Assembly: GCA_963812795.1 (NCBI GenBank)
Contig: CAWEWG010000005.1
Coordinates: 62,001 to 126,000 of the forward strand
Direction: 5' to 3'
Origin: Hyphomicrobium_A sp963812795
GTDB taxonomy: Bacteria; Pseudomonadota; Alphaproteobacteria; Rhizobiales; Hyphomicrobiaceae
DNA length: 64,000 nt
In this document: in pieces, positions 46,399 through 55,493 of the stretch
Layout of the letters: every line of letters begins with the position of its first letter
How positions within the stretch are numbered: the first letter of the stretch is position 1
The notes under the pieces: model-generated
The model's input: the letters and a program-made list of their open reading frames with translations, nothing else
Database searches by the model: none
What the model was told of the DNA's origin: nothing
Made by a program: the position numbers and the translations under genes

Positions 46399-47844
46399 AT
46401 GGACAAAAAGGTCATCACGCTGCTCAAGACGCAAGCCTTCATCGATGGGGCCTGGGTAGGCGAGGCGGCCATGCCGGTCATCGACAAGGCGACGGGCGAA
46501 GAGATCGCTCGCGTTCCGGCCATGGGCGCCGCCGAGACCAATGCCGCAATCGACGCCGCCCATCGCGCGTTCCCGGCCTGGTCGAAGCTGCTCGCCAAGG
46601 AGCGCGCCAAGATCATCCGCCGCTGGTACGAGCTGATCATCGAGCATGCCGACGAGCTGGCGCTGCTGCTCACCAAGGAGCAGGGCAAGCCGCTGGCCGA
46701 GGCCAAGGGCGAGATCATTTACGGCGCCGCCTTCGTCGAGCTGTTCGCCGAGGAGGCAAAGCGCGTCTACGGCGAGACGATCCCGACGCACAAGGCCGAC
46801 GCTCGCGTCGTCATCATGAAGCAGCCGATCGGCGTCGTCGCCGCCATCACGCCGTGGAACTTTCCTTCGGCCATGATCACGCGCAAGGTTTCGCCCGCGC
46901 TCGCGGCCGGCTGTACGGCCGTCGTCAAGCCGGCCGAGGATACGCCGCTCTCCGCCCTGGCACTCGCCGAGCTGGCGCAGCGTGCCGGCGTGCCGAAGGG
47001 CGTGCTCAACGTCGTCACCGCCAAGGACCCGGTCCCCGTCGGCCGGGCGCTGACCGAGAGCCCGCTGGTGCGCATGGTGACGTTCACCGGTTCGACCGAG
47101 GTGGGCAAGATCCTCATGGAGCAGGCGGCGCGCACCGTGAAGCGCGTCGGCATGGAGCTGGGCGGCAACGCGCCGTTCATTGTGTTCGACGACGCCGATA
47201 TCGATCGTGCGGTCGCCGGCGCCATCGCCTCAAAGTTCCGCAACGCCGGGCAGACGTGCGTCTGCGCCAACCGCTTTCTGGTGCAGGACGGCGTCTATGA
47301 AGAATTCGCCGAGAAGCTCACCGCGGCCGTGAAGAAGCTGAAGGTGGGCGCCGGCACCGAGGCGGGCGTGACGGTTGGCCCGCTGATCAACAAGGATGCC
47401 GTCCGCAAGGTCGAAGAGCACGTTGCCGACGCCATCGAGCACGGCGCTACGGCAGTGATCGGAGGTAAGCCCTCCAAGCTCGGCGGCAACTTCTACGAGC
47501 CAACCGTGCTCACCGGGGTCACCCCGCAAATGAAGGTCGCCCGCGAGGAGACGTTCGGTCCCGTTGCGCCGCTGTTCCGCTTCAAGACGGAAGAGGAAGC
47601 CGTGCGCATGGCCAACGACACGCCGTTCGGCCTCGCCGCCTACTTTTTCACCCGCGATCTCGGGCGCTGCTGGCGCGTCGCCGAAGCGCTGGAGTACGGG
47701 ATCGTCGGCGTGAACGAGGGGATCACCTCGACCGAGATCGCGCCCTTCGGCGGCATGAAGGAGAGCGGCATCGGCCGCGAGGGCTCGCATCACGGCATCG
47801 AAGAATTCCTCGAGACCAAGTACACCCTCATGGGTGGGCTCTAG
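46399..47844 (+). CDS. gabD: Succinate-semialdehyde dehydrogenase (NAD(P)+)
   Basis: Aldehyde dehydrogenase oxidising succinic semialdehyde to succinate, 481 aa. Hallmarks are TPWNFPSAMITRKVSPALAA near 152-171, the NAD site FTGSTEVGKILM near 232, catalytic Glu in ELGGNAPFIVFDDAD near 253-267 and catalytic Cys in GQTCVCANR near 284-292. The Cys-Val-Cys arrangement is typical of GabD-type enzymes. Similar activity on other semialdehydes is possible. rpiA follows on the same strand after 81 bases. Confidence 0.88.
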   Translation: MDKKVITLLKTQAFIDGAWVGEAAMPVIDKATGEEIARVPAMGAAETNAAIDAAHRAFPAWSKLLAKERAKIIRRWYELIIEHADELALLLTKEQGKPLAEAKGEIIYGAAFVELFAEEAKRVYGETIPTHKADARVVIMKQPIGVVAAITPWNFPSAMITRKVSPALAAGCTAVVKPAEDTPLSALALAELAQRAGVPKGVLNVVTAKDPVPVGRALTESPLVRMVTFTGSTEVGKILMEQAARTVKRVGMELGGNAPFIVFDDADIDRAVAGAIASKFRNAGQTCVCANRFLVQDGVYEEFAEKLTAAVKKLKVGAGTEAGVTVGPLINKDAVRKVEEHVADAIEHGATAVIGGKPSKLGGNFYEPTVLTGVTPQMKVAREETFGPVAPLFRFKTEEEAVRMANDTPFGLAAYFFTRDLGRCWRVAEALEYGIVGVNEGITSTEIAPFGGMKESGIGREGSHHGIEEFLETKYTLMGGL

Positions 47845-47925
47845 GCGATCGCTGCAACTCGCTCTTGCGTCCGCCGCGGCTTGCGCGTACGGCAGCGGCA
47901 TTCGACTGCTACTGCGGGGAATTCC

Positions 47926-48648
47926 ATGAGCAATGACGCCTTCAAGGCCGCAGCTGCCGAGCGCGCGTTGGAGTATGTCGAGAACGGTATGCGGCTCGGC
48001 CTCGGCACCGGCTCGACGGCGGCCAAGTTCGTCGACCTTCTCGGCAAAAGGGTGTCGGCCGGGCTTGATGTCGTTTGCGTCGCCACCTCGCAGGCAACGC
48101 AGGCGCAAGCCGAGGCCCTGGGTATCCGCATGTCCACGCTCGACGAGATGCCGTTTCTCGACTTGACCGTCGACGGCGCCGACGAGGTGGACGGCGACTT
48201 GCGCCTGATCAAGGGCGGCGGCGGCGCTCTTTTGCGCGAGAAGATCGTCGCCACGGCGTCGGGGCGCATGGTCGTCATCGCGGATGTCTCGAAGAAGGTC
48301 GAGACGCTCGGCGCCTTTCCGCTACCGCTCGAGGTGGTGCCTTTCGGGCTGACGGCGACCCGCAACATGATCACCGCGCTTGCTGCCGACGCCGGGTGCG
48401 AAGGCGAGATCAGCGTGCGCATGTTGTCCGGCGGCAAGCCGTTTCTCACCGATAGCGGCAACCTGATCCTCGATTGCCATTTCGGCCGCATCGAGGAACC
48501 AGAGGAATTGGACGAGGCCTTGAAGCTCATCCCGGGCGTGGTCGAGAACGGCTTGTTCATCGGCATTGCCGATCTTGCCGTCATTGCCGGCGCGAGCGGT
48601 ATTACGTTGATCGGCGCCGAGGAAGGCGACGAGCCGATCAGCATCTAG
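47926..48648 (+). CDS. rpiA: Ribose-5-phosphate isomerase A
   Basis: Pentose-phosphate enzyme interconverting ribose 5-phosphate and ribulose 5-phosphate, 240 aa. Hallmarks are LGLGTGSTAAKFVDLLG near 24-40, the catalytic region DLTVDGADEVDGDLRLIKGG near 82-101, GGGALLREKIVA near 101-112 and VIADVSKKVETLG near 122. The ATG at 47926 has GGGGA 6 bases upstream. It lies 32 bases before gor, forming a likely operon with it and the downstream SDR gene. Confidence 0.93.
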   Translation: MSNDAFKAAAAERALEYVENGMRLGLGTGSTAAKFVDLLGKRVSAGLDVVCVATSQATQAQAEALGIRMSTLDEMPFLDLTVDGADEVDGDLRLIKGGGGALLREKIVATASGRMVVIADVSKKVETLGAFPLPLEVVPFGLTATRNMITALAADAGCEGEISVRMLSGGKPFLTDSGNLILDCHFGRIEEPEELDEALKLIPGVVENGLFIGIADLAVIAGASGITLIGAEEGDEPISI

Positions 48649-48680
48649 TCCTATTATGCGGCGCGCAGAGCAGATCAGCG

Positions 48681-50063
48681 ATGACCCAATACGACTATAA
48701 CCTGTTCGTCATCGGCGCCGGCTCGGGCGGCGTGCGCGCCGGCCGCATCGCCGCCGGCTACGGCGCCAAGGTGGCCATCGCCGAGGAATACCGCGTCGGC
48801 GGCACGTGCGTGATCCGCGGCTGCGTGCCAAAGAAGCTGCTGGTCTACGCCAGCCGCTTCGCCGACGACTTCGAGGATGCGCGCGGCTTCGGCTGGACGG
48901 TGCCAGAACCGACCTTCGACTGGCCGACCTTGATTGCGGCGAAGGACAAGGAGCTGGCCCGCCTCGAGGCGGCGTATCGCACGACGCTCGGCAAGGTCGG
49001 CGTCGAGTTGATCGAGGAACGCGCCACCGTCGTCGGGCCGAACGCGGTGAAGCTCGCCAAATCCGGCCGCACGATCACGGCAGAGAAGATCTTGATCGCC
49101 ACGGGTGGAAAGCCCTGGCTTGCCGAGCCGCGGCCCGGCATCGAGCATGTTATCACCTCCAACGAGGCTTTCGATCTGCCGCGCCTGCCCAAGAGCATCA
49201 TCGTCGCCGGCGGCGGCTACATCGCCATGGAGTTCGCCGGTATTTTCTCGCACCTCGGCGTCGAGACGACGATCGTCTACCGTGGCGATAAAGTGCTGCG
49301 CGGGTTCGACGAGGATTTGCGCGACCGCGTCACCGACGCCTATGCCGCGCAGGGCATCCGATTTTCGTTCGGCCACATCTTCACGCGTTTTGAGAAAACC
49401 GACGCCGGCCTCGTCGGCCACCTCACCGACGGCACGACGCTGGAGGCCGAACAGATCATGTTTGCCATCGGCCGTACGCCCAACACGCTGGGGCTTGGCC
49501 TGGAAAAGGTCGGCGTTGACCTCGGCTGGAACGGCCATATCGTCGTCAACGAGTATTCGAAGTCATCCGTCGACAGCATCTTCGCCGTGGGAGACGTGAC
49601 GGACCGGGCCGCATTGACGCCGGTCGCCATCCGCGAGGGGCACGCCTTCGCCGACACCGAGTTTGGCAACAACCCGCGCATGATCGAGCACACGCTGATC
49701 CCGACAGCGGTGTTCTCGACGCCCGAGGTCGCCAGCATCGGGCTGCCCGAGCACATCGCTCGCGAACGCTGCAGCAAGCTCGACATCTACAAGGCCGGGT
49801 TCCGCCCGCTGAAGGCGACGCTATCGGGCCGCGACGAGCGCATGTTCATGAAGCTCATCGTTGATGGCGAGAGCGGCAAGGTCGTCGGCTGTCATGTGCT
49901 CGGCGAGGACGCGGCGGAGATCATTCAGATGGCCGCCATCGCCCTTCGCCTTGGTGCCACCAAGGCCGATTTCGACAACACGATGGCGCTGCACCCGACC
50001 TCGGCCGAGGAACTCGTCACCATGCGCGAGAGGTGGGTGGCGCCCACCGAAGCCGCCTGCTGA
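48681..50063 (+). CDS. gor: Glutathione-disulfide reductase
   Basis: FAD enzyme that uses NADPH to reduce glutathione disulfide, 460 aa. The FAD motif is VIGAGSGGVRAGR near 10-22, the redox-active disulfide is in GGTCVIRGCVPKKLL near 39-53, the NADPH motif is VAGGGYIAMEFAGIF near 176, and the C-terminal catalytic LHPTSAEELVTMR near 439 supplies the active-site His. It follows rpiA at 32 bases; the pentose phosphate pathway provides its NADPH. The SDR gene follows at 27 bases. Confidence 0.93.
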   Translation: MTQYDYNLFVIGAGSGGVRAGRIAAGYGAKVAIAEEYRVGGTCVIRGCVPKKLLVYASRFADDFEDARGFGWTVPEPTFDWPTLIAAKDKELARLEAAYRTTLGKVGVELIEERATVVGPNAVKLAKSGRTITAEKILIATGGKPWLAEPRPGIEHVITSNEAFDLPRLPKSIIVAGGGYIAMEFAGIFSHLGVETTIVYRGDKVLRGFDEDLRDRVTDAYAAQGIRFSFGHIFTRFEKTDAGLVGHLTDGTTLEAEQIMFAIGRTPNTLGLGLEKVGVDLGWNGHIVVNEYSKSSVDSIFAVGDVTDRAALTPVAIREGHAFADTEFGNNPRMIEHTLIPTAVFSTPEVASIGLPEHIARERCSKLDIYKAGFRPLKATLSGRDERMFMKLIVDGESGKVVGCHVLGEDAAEIIQMAAIALRLGATKADFDNTMALHPTSAEELVTMRERWVAPTEAAC

Positions 50064-50090
50064 ATCACACCATCACGTTGGAGACTTGAG

Positions 50091-50846
50091 ATGCCTCGGC
50101 TGCAGGACAAGATCGCGCTCATCACCGGCTCGGCCGCCGGCATCGGCCTCGCCACGGCCGAGCTGTTCGCCGCCGAAGGCGCGCACGTCTACATCACCGA
50201 CGTTGACGGGGAGGGCGCCGCGAAGGCGGCACAGGCGCTTGTCGCCAAGGGCTTCGGCGCCACGGCGATGACGGTCGATGTCTCGCGCGGCCAGGATGTG
50301 ACGGCGCTCTTGCGCGCCATCGCGAGAAGCCACCAACGCCTCGACGTCGTCGTCAACAACGCCGGCATCAATATCCGCACCGACTTCCGCCACATGACGG
50401 ACGCCGACTGGACGCGTCTGCGCGAAGTGAACCTCGACGGCATCATCCGCGTTGCCCGCGACGCCTTTCCGCTGATGAGGGCCTCGGGACGCGCATCGTT
50501 GATCAATCTCGCCTCCATCATGGGCCATCGCGGCATGCGCACGCTCGCCGCCTACGGTGCCACCAAGGGCGCCATCTCGGCGCTGACGCGGGGGCTGGCG
50601 GTGGAATATGCGCCCTTCGGCATTCGCGTGAACGCGCTGGCGCCGGGCTTCATCGAGACGGCGTTGACCGAGCGCGTGCTGCGCGTCGAAGCCTTTTCCA
50701 AGGCGCTGCTGGAGCAAACGCCCCTGCGCCGCTTCGGCACCTCGGAGGACGTCGCCAACGCGGCGTTGTTCTTCGCCTCGGACGAGAGCGCCTTCATCAC
50801 CGGCGCCGAGCTTGCCATCGACGGCGGCATGCAAGCCACGCTCTAA
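50091..50846 (+). CDS. SDR-family oxidoreductase
   Basis: A 251-aa short-chain dehydrogenase. The cofactor motif is TGSAAGIGLATAELF near 13-27, NNAGIN near 89, catalytic Ser in NLASIMGHRG near 138-147 and YGATKGAISALTR (Tyr-Lys) near 155-167, with PGFIETALTERVLR near 186. This is the classical SDR fold. Substrate is not clear. It may share a transcript with gor. It is followed, in convergent orientation, by the GCS2-type ligase, with 3 bases between the stops. Confidence 0.88.
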   Translation: MPRLQDKIALITGSAAGIGLATAELFAAEGAHVYITDVDGEGAAKAAQALVAKGFGATAMTVDVSRGQDVTALLRAIARSHQRLDVVVNNAGINIRTDFRHMTDADWTRLREVNLDGIIRVARDAFPLMRASGRASLINLASIMGHRGMRTLAAYGATKGAISALTRGLAVEYAPFGIRVNALAPGFIETALTERVLRVEAFSKALLEQTPLRRFGTSEDVANAALFFASDESAFITGAELAIDGGMQATL

Positions 50847-50849
50847 CCG

Positions 50850-51984
50850 CTACGTGCCGGCGACGGTTTCGGCGATGAGCTGGTCGACGACACCGACCAA
50901 GGCCGCGTCGTTGCCGACGCCGTCCGCCAGAAGCTTTTTGTAGCGCGCCACCTGCCGGTCGGCGCTGGTACCGCCGGTCGCGATATTGAGCGCGTGCCGC
51001 ACCTCGCGTTCGCAGCCGAGCACGGCGGCGTCCTCGGCGAGAAGATCGAGCAGCTCGTCGATCAGCGAGGCGAAAGGTACGAGCTTGCCCTTACCGAAGT
51101 CGAACAGCGTATCGCGCACGCCATAGCGCTGGGCGCGCCAGCGGTTCTCTTCGATCAGGAACGAAGGGTACGACCGCCATTTCTGATTGGCGGCGCGCAA
51201 CCGCCACAGCAGGCGCAGCGTGCAGGCGAAGAGAGCCGTTATGGAGATGGCGTCGTCGATGCGCGTGCACACATCGGTGACGCGCATTTCCAGCGTGGGG
51301 AACTTGGCCGACGGCCGCAAGTCCCACCAGATCTTCGTTGCGTCCTCGATGACCTTGTTGCGCACCAGCACGTCGACGGTGCGCTGATATTCGCCGAAGC
51401 TCTCGAAGCGCTGCGGCAGCCCGGTGCGCGGCAGCTCGTGGAAGACGGCGAGGCGGTAGCTCTTGAGGCCGGTATCCTCCCCCTGCCAGAACGGCGATGA
51501 CGTCGACAGCATCAACAGATGCGGCAGGAAGTAGCGCACCTGGTTCATCAGATCGATGCGCAGCTCGTCGTCATCGATGGCGACGTGCACGTGCATGCCG
51601 CAGATGGCGAGCCGCCGTCCGATGCCGGCGAAGTCCTGCGCCAGCGCCTGGTAGCGCGCCTTGGGCGTCGTCTCGAGCGTCGAGCGGTCAGCGAACGGAT
51701 GCGTCGAGGCGGCGATCGGTGCAATGTCGTATTTTTGGGCAACGTCGGCGATGGTGCGGCGCAGCCCGGCGAGCTCCTTGCGGGCGGCTCTGAAGTCCTT
51801 CAGGACGCTGGTGCCGATTTCGATCTGCGAGCGGAAAGAACTCGGGCGCAACCCGCTTGCCGAGCGCCTGCTCACACTCCCTCATGAGCTCGGCCGGGGC
51901 AGCGGCAAACCCGCGGGTCTCAAGGTCGACGAGGTGGTATTCTTCCTCGATGCCGAAGGTAAAGGACGGTTCCCTAGCGCTCAT
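50850..51984 (-). pseudogene. Glutamate-cysteine ligase-like (GCS2, YbdK type), frameshifted
   Basis: Carboxylate-amine ligase of the GCS2/YbdK type. N-terminal FTFGIEEEYHLVDLETRG (~9-26), then a frame change, then QIEIGTSVLKDFRAARKELA, CGMHVHVAI near 133 and PTLEMRVTDVCTRIDD near 240. The reading begins at ATG 51984 and moves to the next frame at about 51835, where an extra A in the AAA at 51835-51837 would account for it (EF-F-RSQIE continues). Removing it gives a normal ~377-residue protein. The family forms gamma-glutamyl bonds; whether it makes glutathione precursor or another amide is not known. Confidence 0.82.
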
Positions 51985-52151
51985 GATCCGCTCGTTGGCG
52001 TATGCAACATTCCCGCGCCCGGTCGCTGGTCATGCTGCCCCGGGTAGCTTATATGCTGCGACGAACGGCATAATGCCCTGAAAACGATGCGCTTGCGTTA
52101 CCGCGCCGGACCGCTTCCGGCCCCGCGATGCGCGCCGAAGGAGAGTTGGAG

Positions 52152-53552
52152 ATGGCGGTAGCGTGGTCCCCGGATAGCTGGCGGTCGAAGCCGATCGTCC
52201 AGGTGCCGGACTACCCGGATCAGGTGGCGCTGGCGGACGTGGAAGCCAAGATCGCGTCCTACCCGCCGCTCGTCTTCGCCGGCGAGGCCGACAAGCTGAA
52301 GCGCGCGCTCGCCGATGTCGCGGCCGGCAACGCCTTCCTGCTGCAGGGCGGCGACTGCGCCGAGAGCTTCGCCGAGCACGGCGCCAACCACATCCGCGAA
52401 TTGTTCCGCGTCTTCCTGCAGATGGCCGTGGTCCTCACCTATGCCGGCGGCGTGCCGGTGGTGAAGGTCGGCCGCATCGCCGGCCAGTTCGCCAAGCCGC
52501 GCTCCTCGCCGACCGAGAAGGTCGACGGCAAGGAGCTGCCGAGCTACCGCGGCGACATCATCAATGGCGGGGCGTTCACCGAAGCGGAACGCGTGCCCGA
52601 CCCGCATCGTCAGCTCGAGGCCTACCGGCAGTCGGCGGCGACGCTCAACCTGCTGCGTGCCTTCTCCGAGGGCGGCTATGCCAGCCTCGACAATGTGCTG
52701 CGCTGGTTGCTCGACTTCGAGCACAAGAGCCCGTTCGGCAAGAAGTACCGCGAGATGGGCGAGCAGATCCAAACGGCGCTGCGCTTCATGCGCTCATGCG
52801 GCGTGACCGCCGACAGCGTGCCGGCGCTGGGCCGCACCTCGTTCTATACGAGCCACGAGGCGCTGCTGCTCGGCTATGAGCAGGCGATGGTGCGTCGCGA
52901 CGAGGCGGGCGGCACGCAGGCGCCGTACGCAACCTCGGGTCACATGCTGTGGATCGGCGATCGCACGCGCCAGCCCGACCACGCGCACATCGAGTTCCTG
53001 CGCGGCATTCGCAATCCCGTCGGCGTCAAGGTTGGGCCGTCGCTGGACGCCGATGGCCTGCTGCGCCTCATCGACATCCTCAATCCGACCGACGAGCCCG
53101 GTCGCCTGACGCTCATTTGCCGCTTCGGGTCCGATAAAGTGGAAAAGCACCTGCCGGCGCTGATCCGCGCCGTGAAGCGCGACGGCCGCGTCGTCGTCTG
53201 GTCGTGCGATCCGATGCACGGCAACACCATCAGTGCCACCAACGGTTTCAAGACGCGACCCTTCGACCGCATCCTCAAAGAGGCGGAGTCGTTCTTCGAC
53301 ATCCACCGGGCCGAGGGCACCACGGCCGGCGGCATCCATGTCGAGATGACAGGCTCGCCGGTCACCGAGTGCACCGGCGGCGCATCGGCGAACATCTCCG
53401 AGGCGCAGTTGAAAGAGCGCTACGATACCCTCTGCGATCCGCGCCTCAACGCAGACCAGGCATTGGAGCTCGCCTTCCTGATTGCCGAGCGCCTCAAGCA
53501 ACAGCGAGACGATGCCGGCAGCGCGCCGGCGCCGCTCACCGCCTTCGCCTGA
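52152..53552 (+). CDS. aroG: 3-deoxy-7-phosphoheptulonate synthase, class II
   Basis: First enzyme of the shikimate pathway, plant-like class II type, 466 aa. Hallmarks are FLLQGGDCAESFAEH near 62-76, KVGRIAGQFAKPRSSPTEK near 108, DNVLRWLLDFEHKSPFGKKY near 180, GHMLWIGDRTRQPDHAH near 262, the metal/substrate segment WSCDPMHGNTISATNGFKTR near 350-369 and HVEMTGSPVTECTGG near 393. The ATG at 52152 follows GGAG. No leader peptide is evident upstream. NAD synthetase follows 38 bases later. Confidence 0.92.
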   Translation: MAVAWSPDSWRSKPIVQVPDYPDQVALADVEAKIASYPPLVFAGEADKLKRALADVAAGNAFLLQGGDCAESFAEHGANHIRELFRVFLQMAVVLTYAGGVPVVKVGRIAGQFAKPRSSPTEKVDGKELPSYRGDIINGGAFTEAERVPDPHRQLEAYRQSAATLNLLRAFSEGGYASLDNVLRWLLDFEHKSPFGKKYREMGEQIQTALRFMRSCGVTADSVPALGRTSFYTSHEALLLGYEQAMVRRDEAGGTQAPYATSGHMLWIGDRTRQPDHAHIEFLRGIRNPVGVKVGPSLDADGLLRLIDILNPTDEPGRLTLICRFGSDKVEKHLPALIRAVKRDGRVVVWSCDPMHGNTISATNGFKTRPFDRILKEAESFFDIHRAEGTTAGGIHVEMTGSPVTECTGGASANISEAQLKERYDTLCDPRLNADQALELAFLIAERLKQQRDDAGSAPAPLTAFA

Positions 53553-53590
53553 TTAGGTTGGCTGCGGTATAGGAGCCCCAGCGGCACTCT

Positions 53591-55259
53591 ATGACGACCG
53601 CCCCCACGCATTTGAAGATCGCGCTCGCCCAGGCGAATCCGACGGTGGGTGACATCGACGGCAACGTTGCCATGCTGCGCGAATTGCGTGCGCGCGCCGC
53701 CGCGCTCGGTGCCGATCTCGTCGTCTTCTCCGAGCTTTTCGTCACCGGCTATCCACCCGAGGACCTCGTCCTCAAGCCGGCGTTCCCCGCCGCGGCGCGG
53801 GCGCGCATCGAGGCGCTGGCCGGCGAGCTGGGCCCCGGCCCCGGCGTGCTCGTCGGCACGGCCTGGCCCGAGGACGGCCACGTCTACAACGCCGTGGTGC
53901 TGATCGATAACGGCCAAGTCGAAGCCGTGCGCTTCAAGGTCGACCTGCCCAACTATGGGGTGTTCGACGAAAAGCGCGTGTTCACGCCAGGGCCGATGCC
54001 GGGCCCCGTGAACTTTCGCGGCGTTCGCCTCGGTGTGCCGATCTGCGAGGACATCTGGGGTCCGGACGTCGTCGAATGCCTGTCCGAGTGCGGCGCGGAA
54101 ATTCTCATCTCGCCCAACGGCTCGCCCTTCGATTGGACGAAACCCGACGTGCGCATGAACATCGCCGTCGCCCGCGCCGTCGAGAGCGGCTTGCCGCTCG
54201 TCTACGTCAACCAGGTGGGCGGACAGGACGAGCTCGTATTTGACGGCGCTTCCTTCGTGCTCAACGCCGACAATAGCCTCGCGGTGCAGTTGCCCGCTTG
54301 GGAAGAGACGCTGGCGCTCACCGACTGGAAGAGGACGGACGGCCTCTGGCGTTGCGAGCCGGGGAACCGCGCGGTGATCGATCATGGCGACGCGGCCGCC
54401 TATCAGGCATGCGTGCTCGGCGTGCGCGACTATGTGGAGAAGAACGGCTTCCCCGGCGTCATCGTCGGCCTATCCGGCGGCATCGACAGCGCACTGGTCG
54501 CCGCAATCGCCGTCGACGCGCTAGGCGCGCAACGCGTGCGCGCGGTGATGATGCCGTATCGTTTCACGTCGACCGACAGCATCCGCGACGCCGACGCCTG
54601 CGCCAAGGCGCTGGGCGTCACCTACCAGACGCTGCCCATCGCGGATGCCGTCGCGGGCTTGGCCAAGAGCCTCGAGCCGGCGCTGGCGGGGACGCAGGCC
54701 GACACCACCGAGGAGAACATCCAGGCACGCGCCCGCGGCATCATCCTGATGGCGCTGTCCAACAAGTTCGGCGGCATGGTGCTCACCACCGGCAACAAGT
54801 CGGAGATGTCGGTCGGCTACGCCACGCTCTACGGCGACATGAATGGGGGCTACAACCCGATCAAGGATCTCTACAAGATGGAGGTCTACCGACTGGCGCG
54901 CTGGCGCAACGCGCACGTGCCGAAGGGCGGCAGGGGGCCGGCCGGCGAAGTGATCCCCGAGAACATCATCACCAAGGTGCCGACGGCGGAACTGCGGCCC
55001 AACCAGACCGATCAGGATTCCCTTGCCGCCCTACGAGGCGCTGGACGACATCCTCGTATCGCTCGTCGAGAGGGAGATGCCGCTTGCCGCGATCGTCCAA
55101 CGTGGCCACGCGGCGGAAACGGTGAAGAAAATCGAACGCTTGCTCTACCTTGCAGAATACAAACGCCGCCAGGCGCCCCCCGGGGTGAAAATCTCCTCGC
55201 GCAACTTCGGGCGCGATCGCCGCTACCCCATCGTGAACAAATTTCGCGAGTCGCTCTGA
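53591..55259 (+). pseudogene. nadE: Glutamine-dependent NAD+ synthetase, frameshifted near 55022
   Basis: Last step of NAD synthesis, with an N-terminal glutaminase (nitrilase) domain and a C-terminal ATP-pyrophosphatase synthetase. The glutaminase has LVVFSELFVTGYPPEDL (~41-57, catalytic Glu) and PICEDIWGPDVVECLS with the catalytic Cys near 150. The synthetase has GLSGGIDSALVAAIAVD near 295 and NKSEMSVGYATLYGDM near 400. Frame 1 is right up to T-D-Q-D-S-L near 55021, and the natural C-terminus PPYEALDDILVSLVE to the stop at 55259 is one base over; one T of the TT at 55022-55023 is extra. The enzyme is essential, so a sequencing error is likely. Confidence 0.85.
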
Positions 55260-55493
55260 GGCGCCGTTCTGTAATAACGAATCCCCCTCCGGTGCTTTAC
55301 CCCTGGTGTTCGTGCAAATGCTGGGAACAACCTGCGTTCTGCGTTTGGAAAACTCGAAGCGCACATGCAAGGCGTGCGCTAAAGCGAATGCAGTGCGCGA
55401 TGCTGCGAAGCGGTTCCGACACAATAGGATTTAGCGAATCAGCTCTTAATGCCGCCTGTGGACAAATTAACGGGCGGTTAATGGAGAGCGATT

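Noticed and set aside
46305..47300. 331-codon + frame overlapping the aldehyde dehydrogenase
   Set aside because: Arg/Gly-rich frame-shifted reading of gabD; the real frame has all ALDH motifs.
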